16,280 bases of DNA from SCGC-AAA076-P13 sp963926355. Lineage in GTDB: Bacteria > Pseudomonadota > Gammaproteobacteria > Magnimaribacterales > D2472. The translations under genes were made by a program, and so were the position numbers. The stretch spans positions 1 through 16,280 of the forward strand of contig CAWUWW010000021.1 in assembly GCA_963926355.1 (NCBI GenBank), in the 5' to 3' direction. Below are positions 6,785 through 14,855 of the stretch, one piece after another (within the stretch, counting starts at the first letter, position 1; the number at the start of each line of letters is the position of its first letter). The notes under the pieces were generated by a model. The model saw only the letters and a program-made list of their open reading frames with translations, ran no database searches and had not been told where the DNA came from.

Positions 6785-7987
6785 TTACTCTAAGTGGGCT
6801 ATCTGAACCGCTGTCACGAAGACATCCATAGCAACTTTTAATTGATCCTTATCAATAAATGTTGGAGCTATTCTTATAGTACTGTCTATTGGATCATGGC
6901 CATAGGGAAAGGTTGCTCCAGCAGGAGTAATTAGAACGCCTGCTTCCTTGCATAGCTCAATAACTCTAGAGGCTATTGGTTTGACTGAAGTAAAGGTTAT
7001 AAAATAGCCACCCGTTGGTCTGGAGAATGCGCCATGGGCTTCTGGTAATGTTTTTAAAATAGAATAAGCTAACTCAAATTTAGGCCTTACAAGCTCAGCA
7101 TGCTTTGTCATATGGCTTATGATATCTTCAGCATCTTTAAAAAATTGAGTATGTCTTTTTTGGTTAATCTTATCGGGGCAAATAATCATAGACCCTCTTG
7201 TCTTCTTAATAAGATCAAGGTTTTTGCCTGAGGCAGCCATAAATGATAGCCCTCCTCCACCAAAAGTTACCTTTGAGAATGAAGTTACAACAATAGTTTG
7301 GTCTTTTGCCCCAGCACCTGTTGCTATCTCCCATACTGGCATCTGTTTTCGAGTAGGTAAAAAATCATGAACTAAATAGGCATTATCAAAGAGAAATAAA
7401 AATTTATCTGAATAATCTAACCCTATTTTAAAAAGGCTAGAAATATTTTCATCAGAAAATACTTCTCCAGATGGGTTAGAGTGCCTTGGGACAGACAATA
7501 TCCCGACAACATTCTCGTTATCTTCGAGAACCTTCTTAAGTTGATCAAGATCAACTCCATCTTCAGTCAAAGGGACGGTAAGCATATCAATGCCAAAATC
7601 CTCAAACATCCTGAAATGTCTATCAAATCCTGGGACAGGGCAAATTACCTTTGGATTATTTATTTTTTGCCAAGGCGTAGGTTCTGAAAAAAGATAATGA
7701 GCTAAAACTGTTTGGTAGGTTAAAAGGAGGCTTGATTGCTCACCTGTTATAATATTTTCAAGAGGTGCTGAAAGCAGGCTTGATCCCAGCTCTCTCGCCT
7801 CTAAGATGCCATCTGGCTCTCCATAATTCCTTAAATCTACGCCGTTTTCATCAATTGCCTCAACAGGCATTGAAAGCAGCTCATTGGAAAGATCTAACTG
7901 AGATGCGTCTGGTTTACCTCTGGTAATGTCTATAGACAGACCTTTAGCCTTTATTTCTTCAAAATGGGCAAGAATATTATTAGTCAT
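6785..7987 (-). CDS. Aspartate aminotransferase, type Ic-like
   Basis: A 400-residue PLP enzyme that probably interconverts aspartate and 2-oxoglutarate with oxaloacetate and glutamate. The N-terminal ITRGKPDASQLDLS (residues 21-34) is the hallmark of the AspT group (pfam PF12897, type Ic) also found in Corynebacterium. The PLP lysine is Lys239 in TSFSKVTFGGGG. Other cofactor residues are Asn171 (NPSG), Asp201 and Tyr204 (DNAY). Arg372 in IRIAPTF is the expected substrate carboxylate arginine. The length is slightly below the family's usual 420 or so. The start ATG has no clear ribosome site. It is divergent from rmuC with a 95-bp gap. Exact substrate is inferred from the family. Confidence 0.85.
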   Translation of the reverse strand: MTNNILAHFEEIKAKGLSIDITRGKPDASQLDLSNELLSMPVEAIDENGVDLRNYGEPDGILEARELGSSLLSAPLENIITGEQSSLLLTYQTVLAHYLFSEPTPWQKINNPKVICPVPGFDRHFRMFEDFGIDMLTVPLTEDGVDLDQLKKVLEDNENVVGILSVPRHSNPSGEVFSDENISSLFKIGLDYSDKFLFLFDNAYLVHDFLPTRKQMPVWEIATGAGAKDQTIVVTSFSKVTFGGGGLSFMAASGKNLDLIKKTRGSMIICPDKINQKRHTQFFKDAEDIISHMTKHAELVRPKFELAYSILKTLPEAHGAFSRPTGGYFITFTSVKPIASRVIELCKEAGVLITPAGATFPYGHDPIDSTIRIAPTFIDKDQLKVAMDVFVTAVQIAHLE

Positions 7988-8082
7988 ATGCTGAGTATTT
8001 TATAGGATAAAATAATAAGTGGTATATATTAATATTAGCTTCTACAATTTAAAAACAATGAAACATAATAATTTAATCTAGA

Positions 8083-8979
8083 ATGAATCTTTGGCTCATC
8101 TCCATTTTATTATTAGTTGTAATTGCATTATTAATCCTTATTATTTTTTTAAATACAAAAAGTGATCCTAGCGATATAGAAAAAAGAGATTCTATCAGAG
8201 ACTTGGACAAAGCTATTCTGAGACAAGAGGCTACCTTGACTGGTTTATCAAAAGACATTCAATCCTTTCAAGACCCTCTGGATAAGCTAAAAAGGTATCT
8301 TTCAGGGGGAACGCTTGCTGGAAAGTTTGGTGAATGGTCTCTTGAGGCTATTATGCAAGATATCTTTCATCCAAATCAATTTGAAAAGAATGCTGAGGTC
8401 ATACAAGGATCAGGTAAGCGTGTTGAATTTGTTTTAAGAATGCCTGAAGGCTTATTACTTCCAATTGATGCAAAATTTCCATCAGGGCTGTATGACAACT
8501 ACCTTCACGCAATAGCTCAGGGCGATGAAAAGCTTGTCAAAAAATCTATAGATGATATTCGAAGGCATGTTTTAAAAGATGCTCTTGATATTAAAGAGAA
8601 ATATATTCAAGTGGGAGTGACGATTGATCTTGGAGTTATGTATATTCCTAGCGAGGCTTTAATGCAGCTAATTGATTCCATCGATAATTTAAGAGAAGAA
8701 ATTTTTAGAGACTATCGCGTGTTAATAATGGGTCCTAACTCACTTGCTGCTTATTTAATAAGTGTTCATATGGGCTTTAGAACATTGGCCCTTAATAGTA
8801 GAGCAAGCGAGATAATGGAAGAATTTGGAAGGCTAAAAAAAGAATTTGAGAAGTTTGGCAGCTCAACTGATGATTTACTTAAAAAAGCTGATGCTATGAT
8901 TAAGGCTGTTAATGAACATGCCACAAGAGAGAGGCAAATGCATAAAGCTATAAAGAGTATGGACCAGCTAGATTCTTAG
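8083..8979 (+). CDS. rmuC: RmuC family protein (short form)
   Basis: A 298-residue member of the RmuC family, which in E. coli limits recombination at inverted repeats and has a nuclease-like fold. The N-terminus is a membrane helix (residues 4-24). A short helical linker follows, then the RmuC domain from about residue 78: GKFGEWSLEAIMQDI, then RVEFVLRMPEG and the conserved PIDAKFP. Later blocks are VMYIPSEA and the LIMGPNSLAAYL region. E. coli RmuC is about 475 residues with a long coiled coil; here that coiled coil is mostly absent. No Shine-Dalgarno precedes the ATG, and TTTAAT lies 5 nt upstream. Its TAG stop overlaps the TAA of the opposing iron permease gene. Confidence 0.88.
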   Translation: MNLWLISILLLVVIALLILIIFLNTKSDPSDIEKRDSIRDLDKAILRQEATLTGLSKDIQSFQDPLDKLKRYLSGGTLAGKFGEWSLEAIMQDIFHPNQFEKNAEVIQGSGKRVEFVLRMPEGLLLPIDAKFPSGLYDNYLHAIAQGDEKLVKKSIDDIRRHVLKDALDIKEKYIQVGVTIDLGVMYIPSEALMQLIDSIDNLREEIFRDYRVLIMGPNSLAAYLISVHMGFRTLALNSRASEIMEEFGRLKKEFEKFGSSTDDLLKKADAMIKAVNEHATRERQMHKAIKSMDQLDS

Positions 8980-9869
8980 ATATAAAACTTTCGCCACATA
9001 TTTAATCCAAAAAATAAAGAGCTCAGCCAAAGAAAGAACTCAATATAATTTGGGTTACTGTTATAACCAAAAAACCCTTTTAAAAAAATTCCTATTGATC
9101 CTTTGTCATGAAAAGCATGGGTATATAAGCCTTTCTTTGCATTATAAGAATACATATATTCTTGGTCGCCCTCTTCTAGAGATTTCTTGGGTATGAAAAT
9201 ATCCCAGACTCTATGAATTTCTTTATCTTGCGCTTCCCAATTTGCAAGCTTTTCTGATTTAACTAAGTACTCTTCAGCCTCATGCGTCCCATACGCAACC
9301 ATACCAGATGCAAGGAAAACAAGCATAAGAGTTGTGTACTTAAAAACATATTTTAAATTAATTTTTTTACCCTGCTGAACTATTAAAAACCCGATGGCTA
9401 TTGCTAGAATTGCTCCTGAGATAAATCCTAAATATGAAAAAGCTCCAGTAATAGAAAAGCTAGAAATAAGGAAAACAGCTGTTTCAAAACCTTCTCGAAG
9501 GATTGCGAAGAAAACAACTAAAAAAACACCCCATGATGATAGTTTTATTGCATTTAAAGTCTTTCCCTCTAGTGCGGTCTTGTCGCTAACATTCTTTGAT
9601 AGCCAAAAAATAACATACCAAATCAAGATAGCAGTCACATACAAAAATATGGATTCAAATAATGCGGCTATTGAGTCATTGCCTAATGAGTTTTTGGCAA
9701 GAATAACTATATAGCCAATAAATATACTTGTAATTGTTGCCGCAACAACTCCAAGCCATAATTTTGAAAAATGCTTAACTTGATTTGATTTTTCTAAAAT
9801 TAAATAGATAATTCCAACCACCAAGGATGCTTCAAGCACCTCTCTAAAAACTATAATGAATTCGTTCAT
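8976..9869 (-). CDS. FTR1 family iron permease (EfeU-like)
   Basis: A 297-residue integral membrane protein with about seven predicted helices. The two iron-translocation motifs of the FTR1/EfeU family are present: REVLE at residues 9-13 in the first helix and REGFE at 125-129. A hydrophilic loop between the last two helices (about 200-260) carries HEAEEY and several His, Glu and Tyr residues. EfeU moves iron across the inner membrane together with EfeO and EfeB, but neither partner gene is in this window. A strong Fur-like operator sits 31 bp upstream of the start, fitting iron repression. The gene is divergent from dadA, and its stop overlaps that of rmuC. Confidence 0.9.
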   Translation of the reverse strand: MNEFIIVFREVLEASLVVGIIYLILEKSNQVKHFSKLWLGVVAATITSIFIGYIVILAKNSLGNDSIAALFESIFLYVTAILIWYVIFWLSKNVSDKTALEGKTLNAIKLSSWGVFLVVFFAILREGFETAVFLISSFSITGAFSYLGFISGAILAIAIGFLIVQQGKKINLKYVFKYTTLMLVFLASGMVAYGTHEAEEYLVKSEKLANWEAQDKEIHRVWDIFIPKKSLEEGDQEYMYSYNAKKGLYTHAFHDKGSIGIFLKGFFGYNSNPNYIEFFLWLSSLFFGLNMWRKFYI

Positions 9870-9900
9870 ATTTTAATGCGCTCCCTGACTCTTATTCCCA

Positions 9901-9919
9901 AATGAGAATGATTCTTATT
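9901..9919. promoter_or_regulatory. Fur box
   Basis: The 19-bp site AATGAGAATGATTCTTATT contains TGAGAAT-G-ATTCTTA, a 7-1-7 inverted repeat (6 of 7 positions symmetric) matching the Fur consensus TGATAAT-n-ATTATCA with few mismatches. It lies 31 bp upstream of the FTR1 permease start, where a repressor would overlap the promoter. It is 88 bp from the dadA start on the other side. Repression of the permease by Fur-iron is the likely role. Confidence 0.75.
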
Positions 9920-10007
9920 TAGATTGTAACTAAAATAAAGTTGGAATTAAAGGTGATATTCTTAAGAAAACTATCGATTTAGAATTCTATTACTGAGACA
10001 ATAGGTC

Positions 10008-11252
10008 ATGAAAAAAATAGCAATAATTGGTGCGGGAATAGCGGGAACCACTACAGCTTATACTTTAGTAAAAAAGGGCTATGAGGTAACTGTTATTGAC
10101 TCCAGAAGATACCCTGCAATGGCTACAAGCTACGCAAATGGGGGCCAATTAAGTGCAAGTAATGCTGAGACATGGAATACTCCAAAAAATGTCTTAAATG
10201 GAATGAGGTGGATGTTTAAACCCGATGCTCCATTGCTGTTTAATCCATATCCCGAAGTTCAAAAATATAAGTGGATGATGGGATTTCTGATGGCTACGTT
10301 AAAAAATGAGCATAAAAAAAATACACTAGAAACCATCGATCTAGCAAAAAAAGCCAGGGAAATATATTTCAAAATTGCTGATGAGGAAGGTATTGAATTT
10401 GAGTTACTTAAGAAAGGTATCTTAAGATTTTATGATTCAAATAAAGAATTTAAAGCTGACATAAATAAAAAATCATGGCTGGAGCAAGAAGGTATGGAAT
10501 GGGATGTTCTTTCAACAAATGAAGTGAGAGCTCTTGAGCCTGCATTTGAAAATAATGCAAATTATGAAAAAATTGTTGGAGGAATCTATACCAAATCAGA
10601 TGCTAGTGGCGATATTCATAAATTTTGTACTAACCTTGAAAAGGTTTTAATTGAGAAGTATTTTGCTAAATTTCAACTAAATACTTTAATTGAAAGCATA
10701 ACCAAAGAAAAAGACCAACTTGTTCTCAAGGGGAGCAGTGGCGATGAGGGTGAGGTTTTTAGCTCTAATTTTGATAGAGTTGTTGTTTGTGCTGGTGTGG
10801 GAACGCAAGAAATTGCCAATTCTTTAGGTGATAGGATGAATGTCTATCCGGTGAAGGGATACAGTATAACGATAGATCTTAAAGATGAGATATCTAAAAA
10901 ATGCGCACCTACAGTTTCTTTAATAGACCAGCCTGTAAAAATTGTAGCTAGTAGACTGGGGGATAGGTTTAGAGTTGCAGGCACTGCTGAACTTGCAGGA
11001 ATTAACACAGATATTCGTCAAAATAGAATACGACCTCTACTTAAATGGGTTGAAAGATATTTTCCAAATGTCAGTACAGAAACTTATACGCCATGGGCAG
11101 GCCTCAGACCAATGACGCCAAATATGATGCCCCTAACCCATCAAAGTAGAATGAAGGGAGTTTATTATCATACTGGTCATGGGCATTTAGGGTGGACCCT
11201 CAGCGCCGCCACTGCAAAAATAGTTGCAGATAAGATTGAGTCAGGCTTTTAA
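10008..11252 (+). CDS. dadA: D-amino acid dehydrogenase small subunit (DadA-like)
   Basis: A 414-residue FAD-dependent oxidoreductase of the DAO family that deaminates D-amino acids to keto acids and passes electrons to the respiratory chain. The FAD dinucleotide motif GAGIAG is at residues 8-13 and the ribose-binding acid near 31 (VIDS). The SYANGGQLSAS block (about 41-51) matches the ANAGQ region of DadA. The C-terminal GHGHLGWTLSAATAK matches the family's GHGTLGWTMA block. Length is close to the usual 416-432. No racemase or transporter gene lies beside it. A likely job is use of D-alanine and other peptidoglycan-derived D-amino acids. Its TAA stop shares a TTAA with the opposing HAD gene. 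Confidence 0.87.
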   Translation: MKKIAIIGAGIAGTTTAYTLVKKGYEVTVIDSRRYPAMATSYANGGQLSASNAETWNTPKNVLNGMRWMFKPDAPLLFNPYPEVQKYKWMMGFLMATLKNEHKKNTLETIDLAKKAREIYFKIADEEGIEFELLKKGILRFYDSNKEFKADINKKSWLEQEGMEWDVLSTNEVRALEPAFENNANYEKIVGGIYTKSDASGDIHKFCTNLEKVLIEKYFAKFQLNTLIESITKEKDQLVLKGSSGDEGEVFSSNFDRVVVCAGVGTQEIANSLGDRMNVYPVKGYSITIDLKDEISKKCAPTVSLIDQPVKIVASRLGDRFRVAGTAELAGINTDIRQNRIRPLLKWVERYFPNVSTETYTPWAGLRPMTPNMMPLTHQSRMKGVYYHTGHGHLGWTLSAATAKIVADKIESGF

Positions 11253-11905
11253 GGAAGATCAATTATTTCCCAAGAATTATCAATACTTATCTCTCTTAGC
11301 TTTTGGTCTGGATTCACAGCTATTGGAGTTTCAACCACGCTCAATAAAGGAAGATCATTTATAGAGTCCGAATAAAACGTTGTTCCAGAAAAATCTTTAT
11401 ATCCATTTTTAGTCATCCACTCCTGAACACGATATAACTTACCCTCACCAAGAGCAGAAGGCTCTAATATTTTTCCAGTGAATACCCCATCTACTATTTC
11501 TGGAATTGTTGCGACCACATCTTTAAACTCCAGCCTTCTGGCGATTAAATCAACTAAGACTTTATTGGTTGCTGATGCCAAAAGCAACCGATCATTATTT
11601 TCATAATGTTTATGGATTAATCTTAATGCATAAACATTAATCATTGGCTCAATTACAGTTAGTAGGAATCCATCCAGAACTTCTGGTAATTTCTCTTCGC
11701 CTATTTCTATAAATGATCCAATAGAAAATCCAGCATATTCAGAAATATTTAAAGTGCCCTGGTGATACTGATCAAAAAAATATTTATTTTTCTCTTCATA
11801 GCGTTTTGCATCAACATGGTTATGTTTTATTAAGTATTCTATCCAGGAGTAGTCAGAATCTCCTCTAAGAATGGTATTATCAAGATCAAATATAGTAAGT
11901 TTCAC
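11249..11905 (-). CDS. HAD-IB family phosphatase (SerB/CicA-like)
   Basis: A 218-residue haloacid dehalogenase-fold phosphatase of subfamily IB. Motif I is DLDNT at residues 7-11 (nucleophile Asp7, acid Asp9), motif II is Ser111 in LLASAT, the motif III lysine is Lys156 in GEGK, and motif IV is YSDSIND (178-184, Asp180 and Asp184). The cap lies between motifs I and II. The family includes phosphoserine phosphatase, but this position next to rppH is typical of the PSPase-like group of unknown substrate. The start is GTG at 11903-11905, since motif I must be at the N-terminus. It is divergent from rppH with only 11 bp between start codons. Confidence 0.85.
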   Translation of the reverse strand: MKLTIFDLDNTILRGDSDYSWIEYLIKHNHVDAKRYEEKNKYFFDQYHQGTLNISEYAGFSIGSFIEIGEEKLPEVLDGFLLTVIEPMINVYALRLIHKHYENNDRLLLASATNKVLVDLIARRLEFKDVVATIPEIVDGVFTGKILEPSALGEGKLYRVQEWMTKNGYKDFSGTTFYSDSINDLPLLSVVETPIAVNPDQKLREISIDNSWEIIDLP

Positions 11906-11916
11906 TTTTATTTTTT

Positions 11917-12405
11917 ATGAAAAAAGAACCTGGTTACAGATTAAATGTTGGTTTAATTATTGTTAATGATAAGGGCAAAGTGCTTCTATGCAAAAGAAAA
12001 AATTTAGATAGCTGGCAATTTCCGCAAGGAGGTATAGATTTTGGAGAAACTCCACTAAGGGCGGCAAAAAGAGAGTTATTTGAAGAGGTTGGTATTAAAG
12101 CAGGCTCTGTAAGGCTTATTGGCTCTCTTGAAGAATGGCTAAAATATGACATCCCAAAGGAAAGTAGAAGAAAGCACTTTCTGCAGAAAAAGTTCAAAGG
12201 TCAAAAGCAAAAATGGATTATGTTTAAACTAACCAAGAATGTTGATGTTAGTTTTGAAAATGATCCTGATAGCGAGTTTGATGATTATAAATGGGTTTCT
12301 TATTGGTATCCTTTAAGATCAATTATTTCTTTTAAGAAAGATGTATATAGGAAAGCTTTAACAGGCCTAAGGTTTATTTTTTGTGAAGAGTGTCGCAATG
12401 ATTGA
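11917..12405 (+). CDS. rppH: RNA pyrophosphohydrolase RppH
   Basis: A 162-residue Nudix hydrolase that removes pyrophosphate from 5'-triphosphate (or diphosphate) mRNA and so starts RNase E-dependent decay. The Nudix box G-x5-E-x7-REUxEExGU is complete at residues 38-60, with Glu53, Glu56 and Glu57 as metal ligands. The RppH-specific blocks GYRLNVG (6-12), WQFPQGG (33-39), GQKQKW and the late KWVSYWYPLR are all present. Length matches E. coli (176) and Pseudomonas (about 159). No Shine-Dalgarno precedes the ATG. Only 11 bp separate it from the divergent HAD start, so its promoter must lie inside that gene. It leads the operon with the TSUP permease, lgt and thyA. Confidence 0.95.
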   Translation: MKKEPGYRLNVGLIIVNDKGKVLLCKRKNLDSWQFPQGGIDFGETPLRAAKRELFEEVGIKAGSVRLIGSLEEWLKYDIPKESRRKHFLQKKFKGQKQKWIMFKLTKNVDVSFENDPDSEFDDYKWVSYWYPLRSIISFKKDVYRKALTGLRFIFCEECRND

Positions 12406-13189
12406 GGGTTTCCTAATATTTGCAGGATTAGGGATTATTGCAGGCCTGCTTGCTGGAATGTTTGGCATAGGCGGGGGAATAATAATTGTTCCTATTTTAA
12501 TTGCTAGCTTCATTAATTATGGTTTTAATGAAGAGATTGTTGTTCATCTAGCCATTGGCACATCATTGGCTAGTATTTTTTTTACAGGCGCGTCATCAGC
12601 AAATGCCCATAGAGTAAAGAAAAGTATTGATTATGAAATAATGAAGCCTACATCTCTTGGTATAGCTATTGGAGCTCTTTTAGGTGCTATATTTGCAATT
12701 CAACTAGCAGGAGATCTCCTTAAAATTCTTATTGGATGCTTTGCAATACTAGTGGCCACCCAGATGTTATTTGATCTTAAATTTAGCTCTCAATTTAGAA
12801 ATCCTAACATCCTTAGATCAATGTTTGCTGGATCTGGAATTGGATTTCTGTCATCAATTTTTGGAATTGGCGGAGGGATGTTTTCTGTTCCATACTTCAA
12901 AAGCTCAGGCCTAAGTATGACATCAAGCGTAGGAACATCTGCTGCATGTGGTATTCCAATTGCTCTCTTTGGATCATTTGGATATTTTTTAACTGGTATA
13001 AGCAATCCTGTTCTGCCAAATCTTAGCTATGGATATATCTACCTTCCAGCTGTCTTGGGGATATCTCTAACCAGTATCTTTGCAGCAAGATATGGAGCTG
13101 ACCTTGCACATTATTTATCTCCGCATACACTTAGAACACTGATGGCCATCCTAATGCTAATAATTTCCGTATATATGTTTGCAATATGA
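12398..13189 (+). CDS. TSUP family membrane transporter (TauE/SafE)
   Basis: A 263-residue membrane protein with about eight hydrophobic helices and the family's internal repeat. Glycine-rich GMFGIGGGIIIVP occurs near the N-terminus (about 20-32) and again as SIFGIGGGMFSVP in the middle. The TauE/SafE (DUF81) family exports or imports small organic anions, often sulfonates or sulfite; no substrate can be assigned here. I chose ATG at 12398 over the upstream GTG at 12383 because GAAGAG sits just before the ATG. It overlaps rppH by 8 nt and lgt by 4 nt (ATGA). The same gene precedes lgt in Pseudomonas. Confidence 0.88.
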   Translation: MIEGFLIFAGLGIIAGLLAGMFGIGGGIIIVPILIASFINYGFNEEIVVHLAIGTSLASIFFTGASSANAHRVKKSIDYEIMKPTSLGIAIGALLGAIFAIQLAGDLLKILIGCFAILVATQMLFDLKFSSQFRNPNILRSMFAGSGIGFLSSIFGIGGGMFSVPYFKSSGLSMTSSVGTSAACGIPIALFGSFGYFLTGISNPVLPNLSYGYIYLPAVLGISLTSIFAARYGADLAHYLSPHTLRTLMAILMLIISVYMFAI

Positions 13190-13983
13190 TTGTTGAGTTA
13201 TCAGATTTTTTTAACAACCCCAGTCTCATTGAAATAGGGCCGATACAAATTCAGTACTATGCAGTTACATGGCTTATGTCAGCTATCTTTATATATATAT
13301 TTTTAAAATCAAATAAAATTATTTTAGAACTTGGTCTTAATAATGAAAAAGTTAATGATTTAGTATTTATGTATGGGCTCTTTTTTGGGGCAATGTGTGG
13401 AGGAAGGGTTGGATATATGTTTTTTTATGGCACCTCTCAGCTTCTTGAAAACCCCTTATCTTTATTTTATGTGTGGCAAGGGGGCTTAAGCTTTCACGGT
13501 GGTCTTGTAGGTGTAATAGTTAGCTTTCTTATTTTTTGTAAAAAGAATGATATGAGTTTTATAAGATTAATGGATGCTGTCGCTCTTGCTATGCCTATAG
13601 GGCTTGGTCTTGTCAGAGTTGGTAATTTTCTTAACGGTGAATTATATGGAAGGCAGACTAGTGGGAATTGGGGTTTCATTTTTCCAACTGACCCATATGG
13701 TTTATTAAGGCACCCTTCCCAACTATATGAAAGTTTTGGAGAAGGAGTTATTTTATTTACAATTCTATTTTTAATAAATAAATCTACAAAAATCCATGGT
13801 GTTGTTTGCTCGTCATTTCTTATACTTTATGGAGCAATAAGATTTATAATTGAATTCTACAGACAGCCTGATGCGCATATTGGATATGTGGCATTAGAAT
13901 TTATGAGCATGGGTCAGTTGCTTTGTATTCCAATGATGATTATTGGTTTTATTTTACTGGCTTACTCTAGGAATAAAAAATGA
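13186..13983 (+). CDS. lgt: Prolipoprotein diacylglyceryl transferase
   Basis: A 265-residue inner-membrane enzyme that attaches diacylglycerol from phosphatidylglycerol to the lipobox cysteine of prolipoproteins, the first step of lipoprotein maturation (EC 2.5.1.145). The Lgt signature GLVRVGNFLNGELYGR is at residues 141-156, including the conserved Arg144, Asn147, Asn150, Glu152 and Arg156. HGGLVGV follows at 104-110 and HPSQLYES at 176-183. About seven membrane helices are visible. The length is slightly below E. coli's 291. It starts within the TSUP stop (ATGA) and ends in an ATGA overlap with thyA, the same order as in E. coli and Pseudomonas. Confidence 0.96.
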   Translation: MIVELSDFFNNPSLIEIGPIQIQYYAVTWLMSAIFIYIFLKSNKIILELGLNNEKVNDLVFMYGLFFGAMCGGRVGYMFFYGTSQLLENPLSLFYVWQGGLSFHGGLVGVIVSFLIFCKKNDMSFIRLMDAVALAMPIGLGLVRVGNFLNGELYGRQTSGNWGFIFPTDPYGLLRHPSQLYESFGEGVILFTILFLINKSTKIHGVVCSSFLILYGAIRFIIEFYRQPDAHIGYVALEFMSMGQLLCIPMMIIGFILLAYSRNKK

Positions 13984-14843
13984 AAGCATATTTAGACCTT
14001 CTTCAGTATATTTTAGAAAATGGTGACAAGAAGGAAGATAGAACTAACACTGGTACAATTTCCTCTTTTGGCCATCAACTAGCGTTTGATTTAGAAGATG
14101 GCTTCCCGGCAGTAACAACAAAATCACTAGCCTGGAAAGGAGTTGTTTCTGAGCTACTATGGTTTTTAGAAGGCTCAAGTGATGAGCGAAGGCTGGCGGA
14201 AATAAGATTTGGTAAGGATAGGTCTAAGCTTACAGATTTATCAAAATATTCAACCATATGGACAGATAACGCTGATAAACAAGGTAAAGATCTTGGGTAT
14301 GAAAATACTGAATTAAAGAAGGGCTTAGGCCCTGTATACGGTGTACAGTGGAGGGACTGGGGTGGTGTTGACCAAGTAACAAATCTGCTAAAAAATATTC
14401 AAGAAAACCCTGATGGAAGAAGGCATATTCTATCTGCATGGAACGTTGGAGATATAGAAAAAATGGCATTACCGCCATGCCATGTTATGAGTCAATTTTA
14501 TATAAGTAATGAGACTATTAGCTGTCACATGTATCAAAGAAGTGCTGATATGTTTTTAGGTGTTCCTTTTAACATTGCTAGTTATGCTCTATTACTTTGT
14601 ATATTTGGAAAAATATTAAATCTAAAACCAAAGAGATTTGTTCATTCATTTGGAGATGCTCATATATACATGAATTCAATAGAGCAAGTTAAGGAGCAGC
14701 TAACAAGAGATCCTATGAAGTTACCGGAAATATCAATTCCTAATATTACTTCGTTAGAAGAATTATCTATGTATGAAATAGGTGATTTTAAATTAATTAA
14801 CTATGACCATCACCCTGCTATAAAAGCAAAAATGGCAGTATAA
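13980..14843 (+). CDS. thyA: Thymidylate synthase
   Basis: A 287-residue cytosolic enzyme that makes dTMP from dUMP using methylenetetrahydrofolate (EC 2.1.1.45). The phosphate-binding Arg21 is in DRTNTGT, paired arginines in DGRRHILSAWN (147-148), the catalytic Cys167 in PPCHVMSQF, and dUMP contacts in QRSADMFLGVPFN (Asp190 and Asn198). It ends in KAKMAV, like the family's KAPVAV end. It is longer than E. coli ThyA (264) because of an insertion around residues 68-115, before GPVYGVQWRDW; this form is known in some proteobacteria. Its ATG overlaps the lgt stop. A 12-bp gap separates its stop from the opposing yacG. No dihydrofolate reductase gene follows in the window. Confidence 0.97.
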   Translation: MKAYLDLLQYILENGDKKEDRTNTGTISSFGHQLAFDLEDGFPAVTTKSLAWKGVVSELLWFLEGSSDERRLAEIRFGKDRSKLTDLSKYSTIWTDNADKQGKDLGYENTELKKGLGPVYGVQWRDWGGVDQVTNLLKNIQENPDGRRHILSAWNVGDIEKMALPPCHVMSQFYISNETISCHMYQRSADMFLGVPFNIASYALLLCIFGKILNLKPKRFVHSFGDAHIYMNSIEQVKEQLTRDPMKLPEISIPNITSLEELSMYEIGDFKLINYDHHPAIKAKMAV

Positions 14844-14855
14844 AAATAAATTAAA

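Noticed and set aside
9394..9714. 106-residue plus-strand open frame inside the FTR1 gene
   Set aside because: It is antisense to clear FTR1 coding sequence and shows no family features.
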